DNA from: a virus
DNA length: 25,202 nucleotides
IMG/VR virus record: IMGVR_UViG_3300009165_000033
Location: 1-25,202 of that record
Reading direction: 5' to 3' (one strand)
The translations under genes were made by a program, and so were the position numbers. Position 1 is the stretch's first letter. Every line of letters starts with the position of its first letter. A model generated the notes under the pieces. That model saw nothing but the letters and a program-made list of their open reading frames with translations, did no database searches and was not told where the DNA came from. This document shows, in pieces, positions 9,151 to 16,274 of the stretch.

Positions 9151-10194
9151 TTATCGTTTAACTTGTGATGCTATTTGATCAAAACTACCATTATTTACAG
9201 TAGTCATAATATATTTAATAGTATTTTCCACAATAGTAGTATGTACCAATTCTGGTAAATCACATTGTGTTATAGTACTAGAAAGTATTGCAGGTTTTTT
9301 AATATAAATAATACCTACTTTACTAATTGCATATCTACCTAAATGATATAATCGTAAGCCAGTTGTTTCAAGTATTGTACCAATATATTGCCTTCCACCA
9401 CCAAAAGGATTATTATTAAATGATATAATATCATAATCATCTAATAATAAATTAGGAAGTTGAGTATCATTACTATTACCACTATATAATGCTCCTAAAT
9501 TAGCATCTGCAACATTATCTGTATAAATAGTAGTAACATTATCACTAATAGTTGTTAATAATCTACCATTATACCATGCTTCTCCAACTTTAGTTCTATA
9601 TATCTTTCTAGCCGTACATCCAGTTAATCCAAGAGGAATTGCAGTAAGCTCAATTTTTCCATTAACTCCTTTTGCAATGACTGTTGCATCATCTACATTA
9701 ATTCCATTAATGTCCGTTTCTAATGTAGAATATATAAAAGTGACAAAATAGTAGTGTTTACCATCATCAACATTTCCTGCTCCACTACCTAATGTAGCAG
9801 TTAAGGCTGTAGCACTAGGATATGTTATACAATCAATAGGACGAACATTTGTAAAACTAGCTTCATATTTAAATAAATCACTAGGCAAAGTATATTGATA
9901 AAAATTAGTATCAATTGGTGTTAAAGGAAGTAATGTATCATCTATTTTAATTAATGTATAAAGACTACTATATTTAGATAATATATCACCATATGTTAAA
10001 ATCCTAAAAGGAACCCTTTTATTTTCATCTGGAAAATTTGATTTATTAACGGTAAAATTAATAAATTCATCAATTGTTCTATTTATAAAAACATCTTTTA
10101 CTAATGGATCTAATATAGTAATAGGATAACTATCTAATTTTTTTATAGCTAAATCTATATTAATATGCATTTCATTTCTAGTTAGAGTAGGCAT
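9151..10194 (-). CDS. Head-tail connector / ring protein candidate, second paralogue, with Ig/Fn3-like insert
   Basis: This 347-residue protein is a clear paralogue of its upstream neighbour. The two align from the first residues (RNEMHINIDLA against RAEMHIGLDLA) to near the C-terminus (GIIYIKKPAIL ... CDLPE.VH). The framework is an N-terminal helical part with DVFINRTIDEF (34-44) and a C-terminal part with YIKKPAIL (297-304) and CDLPELVH (311-318). Residues about 125-247 form an inserted beta domain (HYYFVTF, TGCTARKIYR, TDNVADANLGALY), a type often seen as an Fn3/Ig-like add-on in phage virion proteins. The CDLPE.VH..IV motif resembles that of crAss-like neck proteins, which supports a connector role. 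It lies six bases after its paralogue. Which ring it forms is not shown. Confidence 0.75.
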   Translation of the reverse strand: MPTLTRNEMHINIDLAIKKLDSYPITILDPLVKDVFINRTIDEFINFTVNKSNFPDENKRVPFRILTYGDILSKYSSLYTLIKIDDTLLPLTPIDTNFYQYTLPSDLFKYEASFTNVRPIDCITYPSATALTATLGSGAGNVDDGKHYYFVTFIYSTLETDINGINVDDATVIAKGVNGKIELTAIPLGLTGCTARKIYRTKVGEAWYNGRLLTTISDNVTTIYTDNVADANLGALYSGNSNDTQLPNLLLDDYDIISFNNNPFGGGRQYIGTILETTGLRLYHLGRYAISKVGIIYIKKPAILSSTITQCDLPELVHTTIVENTIKYIMTTVNNGSFDQIASQVKR

Positions 10195-10200
10195 ATTATA

Positions 10201-11289
10201 TTATTTTGATTGTTGTTTAGCTTCCATTAATAATTGTTCATAATTACCACTACTTGTAGCAGCAGCAATAAATTTAGCTGTATCATCAACTATTCTATCG
10301 TGTACAGATTCAGGTAAATCACAATTAACAATTCCAGGACTACTAGTTAATATAGCTGGTTTTTTAATATAGATTATGCCTGTTCTATTTATAGCATATT
10401 TATTTAAATGATAAATTCTTAATGTACTAGTTGTACCATTACCAATAATAGCACTAGCCATTAAATCAAACCAAGTAATAGTATTAGGATATAAATATAA
10501 TCCTAAAGGTTTAGTATTATAAAATGTAATATCATATGTATTTAAAAGAATATTCGGAAGGATTGTGTCATTTGTATTTCCTGCATAAACTGCTCCTAAA
10601 GCAGCATCAGCAGTATTATCAGAGTAAGTTGTAGTAACATTATCTCCAATAGTTGTTAATAATCTAGCACTATACCAAGGATCATCTAATTTAGATCGAT
10701 ATATCTTTCTTGCAGTACAACCTGTAACACCAACGGGAATTGTACTTAAATTAACTTGTTGATTAGCTCCAGAAACAACAGTAATACTAGTAACATTAGT
10801 ATCTATAATGTCTGTTTCTCCAGCAGGATAAACAAAAGTAACAAAATAATAATGTAATCCAGCAGTAACACCTGCACCTGCAACAGCAGCTAAAGTAGGA
10901 ATTGTAGCACTAGAATATGTAATAGAACTTAACCATCTAACATGAGAAAAACTACATTCAAATCTAAATAAATTTGTTGGTAGTGAATAAATATTAAACA
11001 AAGGACTTATTGCAGTAGAAGCAAGAGTTGTATCTAAAAGAGTAACTAAAGTATAAATATCATTATATTTATTTAAACTATCTGCAAGTGTAGGAATTCT
11101 ACTTAATACCTCTTTACTTTCATTAGGTTTATTAGCTTTAGTTACAACATCTTTAACAAATTCAGAAATAGTACGATTAAGAAAATAATCTTTTACAGGA
11201 GGATCTAATCTATTCATAGGAGTAGCATCAAGCACTTCAAGTGCTAAATCCAGTCCTATATGCATTTCTGCTCTAGTTCTGATTGGCAT
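10201..11289 (-). CDS. Head-tail connector / ring protein candidate, first paralogue, with Ig/Fn3-like insert
   Basis: This 362-residue protein pairs with the next gene as a tandem duplication. It has the same framework: DYFLNRTISEF (34-44), GIIYIKKPAIL (304-314) and CDLPESVH (323-330). It also has the same beta insert at about 125-245 (HYYFVTFVYPAGETD, TGCTARKIYRS, SDNTADAALGAVYAGN). Relative to the paralogue it has an extra stretch at about 262-284 (GLYLYPNTITWFDLMASA) just after the insert, so the two have begun to specialise. The start lies right below the U-tract of the terminator, leaving only a couple of bases of leader. Its transcript must therefore come from readthrough or from a promoter inside the upstream gene. 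A neck ring function is inferred from family resemblance and position. Confidence 0.75.
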   Translation of the reverse strand: MPIRTRAEMHIGLDLALEVLDATPMNRLDPPVKDYFLNRTISEFVKDVVTKANKPNESKEVLSRIPTLADSLNKYNDIYTLVTLLDTTLASTAISPLFNIYSLPTNLFRFECSFSHVRWLSSITYSSATIPTLAAVAGAGVTAGLHYYFVTFVYPAGETDIIDTNVTSITVVSGANQQVNLSTIPVGVTGCTARKIYRSKLDDPWYSARLLTTIGDNVTTTYSDNTADAALGAVYAGNTNDTILPNILLNTYDITFYNTKPLGLYLYPNTITWFDLMASAIIGNGTTSTLRIYHLNKYAINRTGIIYIKKPAILTSSPGIVNCDLPESVHDRIVDDTAKFIAAATSSGNYEQLLMEAKQQSK

Positions 11290-11291
11290 AA

Positions 11292-11329
11292 TAAAAAGAA
11301 TAAAAGCCCTAGCCTTACGACTAGGGCTT
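11292..11329 (-). terminator. Intrinsic terminator after the 303-residue structural gene
   Basis: On the minus strand AAGCCCTAG (11329-11321 complement) pairs perfectly over 9 bp with CTAGGGCTT, enclosing an 8-base loop. It is followed by a T-rich run (TTATTCTTTTTAT). It begins nine bases after the TAA of the structural gene and ends just above the ATG of the next gene. No U-tract follows on the plus strand, so it acts on the minus strand. Confidence 0.85.
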
Positions 11330-11337
11330 ACTATTGA

Positions 11338-12249
11338 TTAGACGTTAATATCAATTACAAAATTATCCATTCCTTCTTTACTCTTTCCATCTCCACTATC
11401 ACTAAGTGAAACAAGAAGAGCAACAACTAACTCCTGTGTAGGATTAGTATCTGTAACAAAAGGTCTCAAAGGATCAACACTGTAACTTATTTGATAAAGA
11501 TCATACGTTTCTCCAACAGTAACTTCACTTACACCAGGAAACATTAAATCTCCATCAATACGATAATTACCATCACCACGTTCAGGATTACATTCTTTTT
11601 CATATGCAATCAATTGAGCGGCTGTACCAGTTCCAGTAATATGAGGTGTAGTAATTGTAATAGTAGCATCACTAAATATGCCAACTTTAGAAGTTTCAAA
11701 GTTTTTACCAGCTGTAATTCTAGTAAGTACAATATCTGTACCTGCACTAGCATTTACACATCTGTTTACATCTGCATTTACTAGTACAATAAGAGCAGCT
11801 ACAATAGTAGCTTCAGTATCACCATCTACAACTACATGTTCATATGACCTATTTCTAGTAAGCTCATGAGCAGGTTTAGTAGTATCAGTTACTATAAAAC
11901 CAGCAACTTGCCCAACATCAAGAGTACCAGCAGTCCAAGAAATATTCATTACTTTAGCTTGTGGAGCTACATATGCTTGAGATTTAACTCTACAATTTTT
12001 TAAAGTAATGACAGGACTATATTTAAGTCCATTAGCAGTATTTGTAACAAACTGAAATTTAGCAGGAGTTGCATCTTCAGTTGTAGCAGCAATCTTTACA
12101 ATGTGATTAACACTTGCAGATTCAGGATCACGATTTATAATAGCATATGCTCCAACAGCTAACGATGCAATTTCATCTACATCTTTAGTACCATCGGCAG
12201 TTATTCCAGAAGCATATGTATCATGAGAAATCACCATCAATTGTTTCAT
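11338..12249 (-). CDS. Structural protein candidate (capsid auxiliary or decoration)
   Basis: This 303-residue protein is rich in Thr, Val and Ala and has a beta-dominated pattern throughout (for example VNHIVKIAATTEDATPAKFQ and TEATIVAALIVLVNADVN). It has no enzymatic motif, signal peptide or membrane helix. It is the last gene before a strong terminator and lies in the head transcript two genes after the major capsid protein. The composition, position and expected high dose fit an abundant virion protein such as an auxiliary or decoration capsid protein. A tail-tube-like or neck protein is an alternative. I recognise no specific signature, so the functional call is inference. Confidence 0.6.
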   Translation of the reverse strand: MKQLMVISHDTYASGITADGTKDVDEIASLAVGAYAIINRDPESASVNHIVKIAATTEDATPAKFQFVTNTANGLKYSPVITLKNCRVKSQAYVAPQAKVMNISWTAGTLDVGQVAGFIVTDTTKPAHELTRNRSYEHVVVDGDTEATIVAALIVLVNADVNRCVNASAGTDIVLTRITAGKNFETSKVGIFSDATITITTPHITGTGTAAQLIAYEKECNPERGDGNYRIDGDLMFPGVSEVTVGETYDLYQISYSVDPLRPFVTDTNPTQELVVALLVSLSDSGDGKSKEGMDNFVIDINV

Positions 12250-12280
12250 AATACGTATTTATTTAATTGTTAATTAATAA

Positions 12281-13270
12281 TTATTGTTTTGTTATTTGTG
12301 CATAACGAGTTTTAAACTCTTTTGTTTTAGCAACTTTATCACTAGCTTCACTAGAAAAGAAAACAACAGCTTCATCAGTTGTATTACCTATTAATATACT
12401 ATTGTCAGTAGAATCTACTATAATAGAACTATTAGGTAATCTTTTCAAAATTCCACTAACACAATATCTTTCAATCCTTGCTTTAATAGTAACTGTAGGA
12501 TCATTGACAATTGCCAAGAATTCTTTTGGACTAGTATCAACAAATTGTTTGAGTCTTGCATCAGCATCTAGATCATCTAATGTAGAAGCATTAATTCCTT
12601 TGACATATAAAATGTCTTTTACTTTAGTCCTGTCAGTAAGTATTTCTAGATATTTTTTAGTAGCTTCAATACTAATCTTATGTTGTGATTTTCTAGTATC
12701 CTCAATATCTTTAGGATCAATTAATATAAATTCAATATTGGTACTTTTTTGAAGATCATCTGCTTGTTTAGCTACTTTACGATGTCCCAAGCAAAACAAC
12801 CAAGTAAGATATGATACAGGATTAATTGGAGTACCATATTTATATTTTTCAAACTCAGTTATATTTTTAAGAACATAATTAGCTAAACTCTCATCTGAAT
12901 CAATAACAATTTCACTTTTTTTAGCAACAGTAGTTAATTCAGCTATTGCTTTTTTACGTTCAATGTCATTAATATCAAAATTAAAACCAATTTCTAGTTT
13001 TTTACCACCTATAGGAATTTTTATACCAAAACTATCCCAATAATATTTAACCCTTTTATACCATGTAGGATCATCAGGATTAAGAGATATTACTGTTGGC
13101 ATAATACTTTTCAATAATTGTGTATATTCAGGTGATATTATTCTATTTACTGCTCCTTGAACAGAACCAAGAGGTTGTTCAACAGTACCAAAAATATCTT
13201 TATTGAGTAACTTAAAAACATCAGGATTTAATCTACTGACGAGATCAATTGTGTGACTTTTAGAAATCAT
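12281..13270 (-). CDS. Conserved head-module protein, function unknown
   Basis: This 329-residue protein directly follows the major capsid gene. Its N-terminal third is helical and includes LVSRLNPDVFKLLNKDIFG. It is followed by DPTWYKRVKYYWDSFGIKIP (about 67-86) and KKLEIGFNFDINDIERKKA. The rest is charged and mostly helical. The segment around YKRVKYYWDSFG looks like a conserved feature of crAss-like phages, but I cannot tie it to a known activity. Neither a protease triad nor nuclease motifs are evident. It is likely a minor head component or assembly factor, judged from its position between the capsid gene and the putative auxiliary gene. A 56-base gap without a terminator separates it from the capsid gene, so the two should share a transcript. 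Confidence 0.65.
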   Translation of the reverse strand: MISKSHTIDLVSRLNPDVFKLLNKDIFGTVEQPLGSVQGAVNRIISPEYTQLLKSIMPTVISLNPDDPTWYKRVKYYWDSFGIKIPIGGKKLEIGFNFDINDIERKKAIAELTTVAKKSEIVIDSDESLANYVLKNITEFEKYKYGTPINPVSYLTWLFCLGHRKVAKQADDLQKSTNIEFILIDPKDIEDTRKSQHKISIEATKKYLEILTDRTKVKDILYVKGINASTLDDLDADARLKQFVDTSPKEFLAIVNDPTVTIKARIERYCVSGILKRLPNSSIIVDSTDNSILIGNTTDEAVVFFSSEASDKVAKTKEFKTRYAQITKQ

Positions 13271-13326
13271 AGTATTTTATTTATAAGTTATAATCTTTTA
13301 TATATTATTACTCGATTTAGTTCTTA

Positions 13327-14799
13327 TTATAGAGCCATTTCAAGCCAAAATGAAGTAGTGGCGTTCTTAAAGTTAATACCTCTTGAAGTCATAACTTCAT
13401 AAGAAGCTTTATCTTTAGTAGTAGATAATTTAGAATCACGACCAGCTACAGCTTTCCATGCATCAGGAAGATTAGTAAGACCAGTGTAAACACCAGCAAT
13501 TTCTTCTCTACCTTTTTCAGCAACTAGAACAACATTACGTTCTCCACCTTCATCAAGACTATGATCAATAAAAACAAGATTATAAGAAAACAATGGATAA
13601 CCATTATACATTCTACCATTTTCTCTATCCTGTTCAGCAAGAGCGCCATGATCAAACATCTTACAAGGACGAACTGTTATTACTCTACCATCAATAAGCT
13701 GATACTTGTTAAAATAAGCACCAAACTTCATATGTGAATCACCAGTAACAACTTTAGCACCAACAGCTACTACATATTCAGCAGATTCACCCATAAGCAT
13801 AGTATGAAACATCTCTGCACCACCACGTCCAGTATATAATACAATTTCCATAGGAGTATTATCAACTCTATTATCAAATACTGTACGAACAGTACTATCA
13901 AATTTAGCTTTAGTTAATACAGAAAAAGTATCATAATTACCAGCAGTCTGGATAATTTGTTTTACACCAGCACCTTTAGGAATAGGAAGACCGGTTTCAG
14001 GATCAATAGTTGTAATTATACCAGTTGTAGTTCTGTTATACTCTGAAAACCAAAGATCAGTTTCATCAAGCATTCTACGTTCAGTTTCCCACTGTTTAAG
14101 TTCAACAGGAAGCCACATATTAGTCTTTCCACCACCTTCAACATCAAATTCAACATTGACTACTTTATTAGCAACGTTACCAGTGATAACTTTAGAATAT
14201 CTCTGCCATCCAAACTGATTAGTAAGTTTACCAGGAACCATTCTATTGGAAGTAGTTCCATCAGACAACTGACCAGCTACAGAAGTAGGACCCATTGCCC
14301 ATGCTTGTCCAGCATAAAAGTTAGTAAGTGGAACATATGCTGTTGCATCACTTGTTATAAGCTGAACAGTAACTCTCCAACGACCTTCAGATTCTTTTTT
14401 AGGTTCACTCTGAAAACGTACCTGATAAAGTTGATCAGGAGTATAAGCAGAATACTGATAGTGAATCCAGTTATCTTCAAATATCACATCAAAATTAGTG
14501 AATCCAAGACCTGGATAAGTAAGACCAGTATCAGCCAGTGCAACTACTTTTGTAGTCCATCTGGTTCTACCCATAACAGGCCATGTATACTGAGTATCAT
14601 TAAGTTCCTTAGGAGTCATAGATACAAAAGCATTCTGACCTTGTGTAGCGGTAAGTAGAGGAAACATATCACTATCTTTACCCCAAAGATAAGTGAGGTT
14701 TTTACTTAGAGTAACCTGATCAATAAGACCAGATTTATACAGTAAATTCTCATCGAGATAGGTATTACTGTTGTACTCTGTTGCATACAATTCTCTCAT
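13327..14799 (-). CDS. Major capsid protein (crAss-like)
   Basis: This 490-residue protein has the length and style of crAss-like major capsid proteins with the HK97 fold. Recognisable parts are an N-terminal arm (YATEYNSNTYLDENLLYKSG), then WGKDSDMFPLLTATQG (39-54), YTWPVMGRTRW (71-81), LPVELKQWETERRM and the C-terminal ITVRPCKMFDHGA and SRGINFKNATTSFWLEMAL. It forms the icosahedral shell. The gene follows the scaffold-like gene after 18 bases and has an A/T-rich leader with no Shine-Dalgarno match, as in Bacteroidota. It uses more C-ending codons and is less AT-rich than most neighbours, which fits high expression. I see no clear N-terminal cleavage site. Assignment rests on sequence recognition and on its place downstream of the portal. 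Confidence 0.93.
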   Translation of the reverse strand: MRELYATEYNSNTYLDENLLYKSGLIDQVTLSKNLTYLWGKDSDMFPLLTATQGQNAFVSMTPKELNDTQYTWPVMGRTRWTTKVVALADTGLTYPGLGFTNFDVIFEDNWIHYQYSAYTPDQLYQVRFQSEPKKESEGRWRVTVQLITSDATAYVPLTNFYAGQAWAMGPTSVAGQLSDGTTSNRMVPGKLTNQFGWQRYSKVITGNVANKVVNVEFDVEGGGKTNMWLPVELKQWETERRMLDETDLWFSEYNRTTTGIITTIDPETGLPIPKGAGVKQIIQTAGNYDTFSVLTKAKFDSTVRTVFDNRVDNTPMEIVLYTGRGGAEMFHTMLMGESAEYVVAVGAKVVTGDSHMKFGAYFNKYQLIDGRVITVRPCKMFDHGALAEQDRENGRMYNGYPLFSYNLVFIDHSLDEGGERNVVLVAEKGREEIAGVYTGLTNLPDAWKAVAGRDSKLSTTKDKASYEVMTSRGINFKNATTSFWLEMAL

Positions 14800-14817
14800 A
14801 GAAAAAATTTAATTAAT

Positions 14818-16167
14818 TTAGTTAATTGGTAAAACAAGTTTACCGCCTTTTCCAGCGGCTCCGCTTCCTCCACCACCTGCTTTAGTGGTTAGCTTAATAA
14901 CCTTCTTAACAATAGCATCAGAAGCATTTGCAGCGATAATTTGTGAATCATCGTATTTAGTAAATCTTCTATATGCATCAAAAAGATCGTTGTGGGGTGT
15001 GCGTTTAGTATCTTCAACAGCTTCATCATATTCAAGCTGTGTCATAGTATAATTTTGATTATTAATTCTAAAAGTTAAAGGTTTCTGAATATAATCTTGA
15101 AAATCTTTAATTGTTCTACTAACAATCTTACCTTCATTATCTTTAATTTTAATTACTTCTGGAATAATAAATTTCTTATCACCAACAAGTAATTGTTTAG
15201 ATGTAAGTGCTTTATTAACTTCATTCCAATAAGCAGTACGTCCTGCTTCCTCATCAGCTTTTATTTTAGCTACATCAGCAGCACGTTGTGTAATTGCATT
15301 TGTTTGTTCAGTTTTTAAATATGTTAATCCAGCTTCAGCAGCACTTTTAAGTTTTTTATCTGCTTTATAATAATTAACCATATCAGTTATCTCACTCTGA
15401 GACAAACCTTGTGCTAATTTAGCTTTTGTAAATATATCAATATATTGAGATTCATCATCACCAAGAGTAATTTTAGAATAATCAACATTTTCAGTAAAAT
15501 CTTTTAAAGAACCATTAATAGTTAAATGTTCAATAATATCATTTAAAATAGGAAATCGTCCAAATAGATTACTTTCATATTCTTCAGCACCTAATTTACG
15601 TCCTTCTTTATGTACATCTTGTACATACTGTGTAATACCTGGAAGAGTATTTTCATAAATAATAGGTTGATTGTTAGTATCTATAATAGTAAGATTAGTT
15701 GTTTTTTGAATTTCTTTAACATAATCTACATCACTAGATTCTTCTTCTTGAGCAAGTAAAATAGCAGTTACTTCAGCCTTAGTTTTAATTACTTTATTTG
15801 TTGCATCAACTACATTACCATCTTTATCAAGTTTGTATTTTATTATAACTCCTTTATCATCTAGAAGTTCAACTTCTGCATCTTCAATAAGTTGTTTTTC
15901 AACTTCTTTAGTCTTTTCTGCAAGTTTTTCAGCAGTTTCTCTAGCAGTTTTTTGAGCTTCAGTTTCTTGTCCAGCACCACCAGTACCTTTTTTAAGAACC
16001 TCAAGTTCATCTTTAGTTTTAACTACTTTTCCAGTTTCATCTACAGCCTCACCTTTGTCATTGATTTTAAATGTATCATTACCAATTACAAGGTCTGTAA
16101 AAACTGGAGGAGGAGGAGGAGAACCAACTCCACCACCAACTACATCAATAATTTTTGGATTTGCCAT
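14818..16167 (-). CDS. Scaffold-like / capsid assembly protein
   Basis: This 449-residue, highly charged protein lies between the portal and major capsid genes, the usual place for a scaffold. It starts with a Gly/Pro-rich arm (GGGVGSPPPPP, 11-21), followed by a Lys/Glu-rich region likely to form a coiled coil (about 66-97). It contains an internal repeat: about 31-55 (DKGEAVDETGKVVKTKDEL) matches 108-133 (KDGNVVDATNKVIKTKAEV). The middle (203-300, from GRFPILNDIIEHL to LKTEQTNAIT) is helical. The end is Gly-rich (GGGGSGAAGKGGK). No protease motif is visible. A scaffold or inner head protein is the best guess from charge, coiled coil and position; a structural head protein retained in the virion is the alternative. 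Confidence 0.7.
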   Translation of the reverse strand: MANPKIIDVVGGGVGSPPPPPVFTDLVIGNDTFKINDKGEAVDETGKVVKTKDELEVLKKGTGGAGQETEAQKTARETAEKLAEKTKEVEKQLIEDAEVELLDDKGVIIKYKLDKDGNVVDATNKVIKTKAEVTAILLAQEEESSDVDYVKEIQKTTNLTIIDTNNQPIIYENTLPGITQYVQDVHKEGRKLGAEEYESNLFGRFPILNDIIEHLTINGSLKDFTENVDYSKITLGDDESQYIDIFTKAKLAQGLSQSEITDMVNYYKADKKLKSAAEAGLTYLKTEQTNAITQRAADVAKIKADEEAGRTAYWNEVNKALTSKQLLVGDKKFIIPEVIKIKDNEGKIVSRTIKDFQDYIQKPLTFRINNQNYTMTQLEYDEAVEDTKRTPHNDLFDAYRRFTKYDDSQIIAANASDAIVKKVIKLTTKAGGGGSGAAGKGGKLVLPIN

Positions 16168-16201
16168 TGTTTAATGTTTATCAGTTAATAATCTGTTATA
16201 T

Positions 16202-16240
16202 GTTATAAAATTACTTATAATACTACTTTTATTAGCACTA
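16202..16240 (-). promoter_or_regulatory. Possible promoter before the scaffold-like gene
   Basis: The 107-base gap between portal and scaffold-like gene holds two motifs also found upstream of the holin candidate: TAGTGCTAAT (16240-16231) and AATTTTATAAC (16212-16202), here 18 bases apart. The second ends 34 bases before the ATG. This is the largest gap inside the head module, so a booster promoter for capsid genes would make sense. The function is inferred; such AT-rich DNA gives chance matches. Confidence 0.35.
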
Positions 16241-16274
16241 CTATCTTATTTTTCCAACGTATATAGTGTAAAAT

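Larger units (their letters stand above)
9151..11289 (-). repeat. Tandem gene duplication of connector candidates
   Basis: Two adjacent genes encode proteins alignable over almost their full length, with identical blocks such as TGCTARKIYR, IIYIKKPAIL and CDLPE. At the DNA level the copies differ at many synonymous positions, so the duplication is not recent. Both copies carry the same inserted beta domain, which implies that the insertion came before the duplication. Confidence 0.85.

Noticed and set aside
13271-13326. Terminator between the major capsid gene and the next gene
   Set aside because: The gap holds only A/T-rich short palindromes (TTATAA type) and no GC stem with a U-run, so cotranscription is more likely.
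15892-16188. Plus-strand open frame of 98 residues opposite the scaffold-like gene
   Set aside because: It is Phe/Ser-rich, being the complement of Lys/Glu-rich coding DNA, and lies wholly opposite a better supported gene. The same holds for the other plus-strand frames at 2909, 4072, 5758, 6135, 7480, 11678, 12402, 14305, 17445, 21087, 21840, 22599, 23079, 24068 and 24240.
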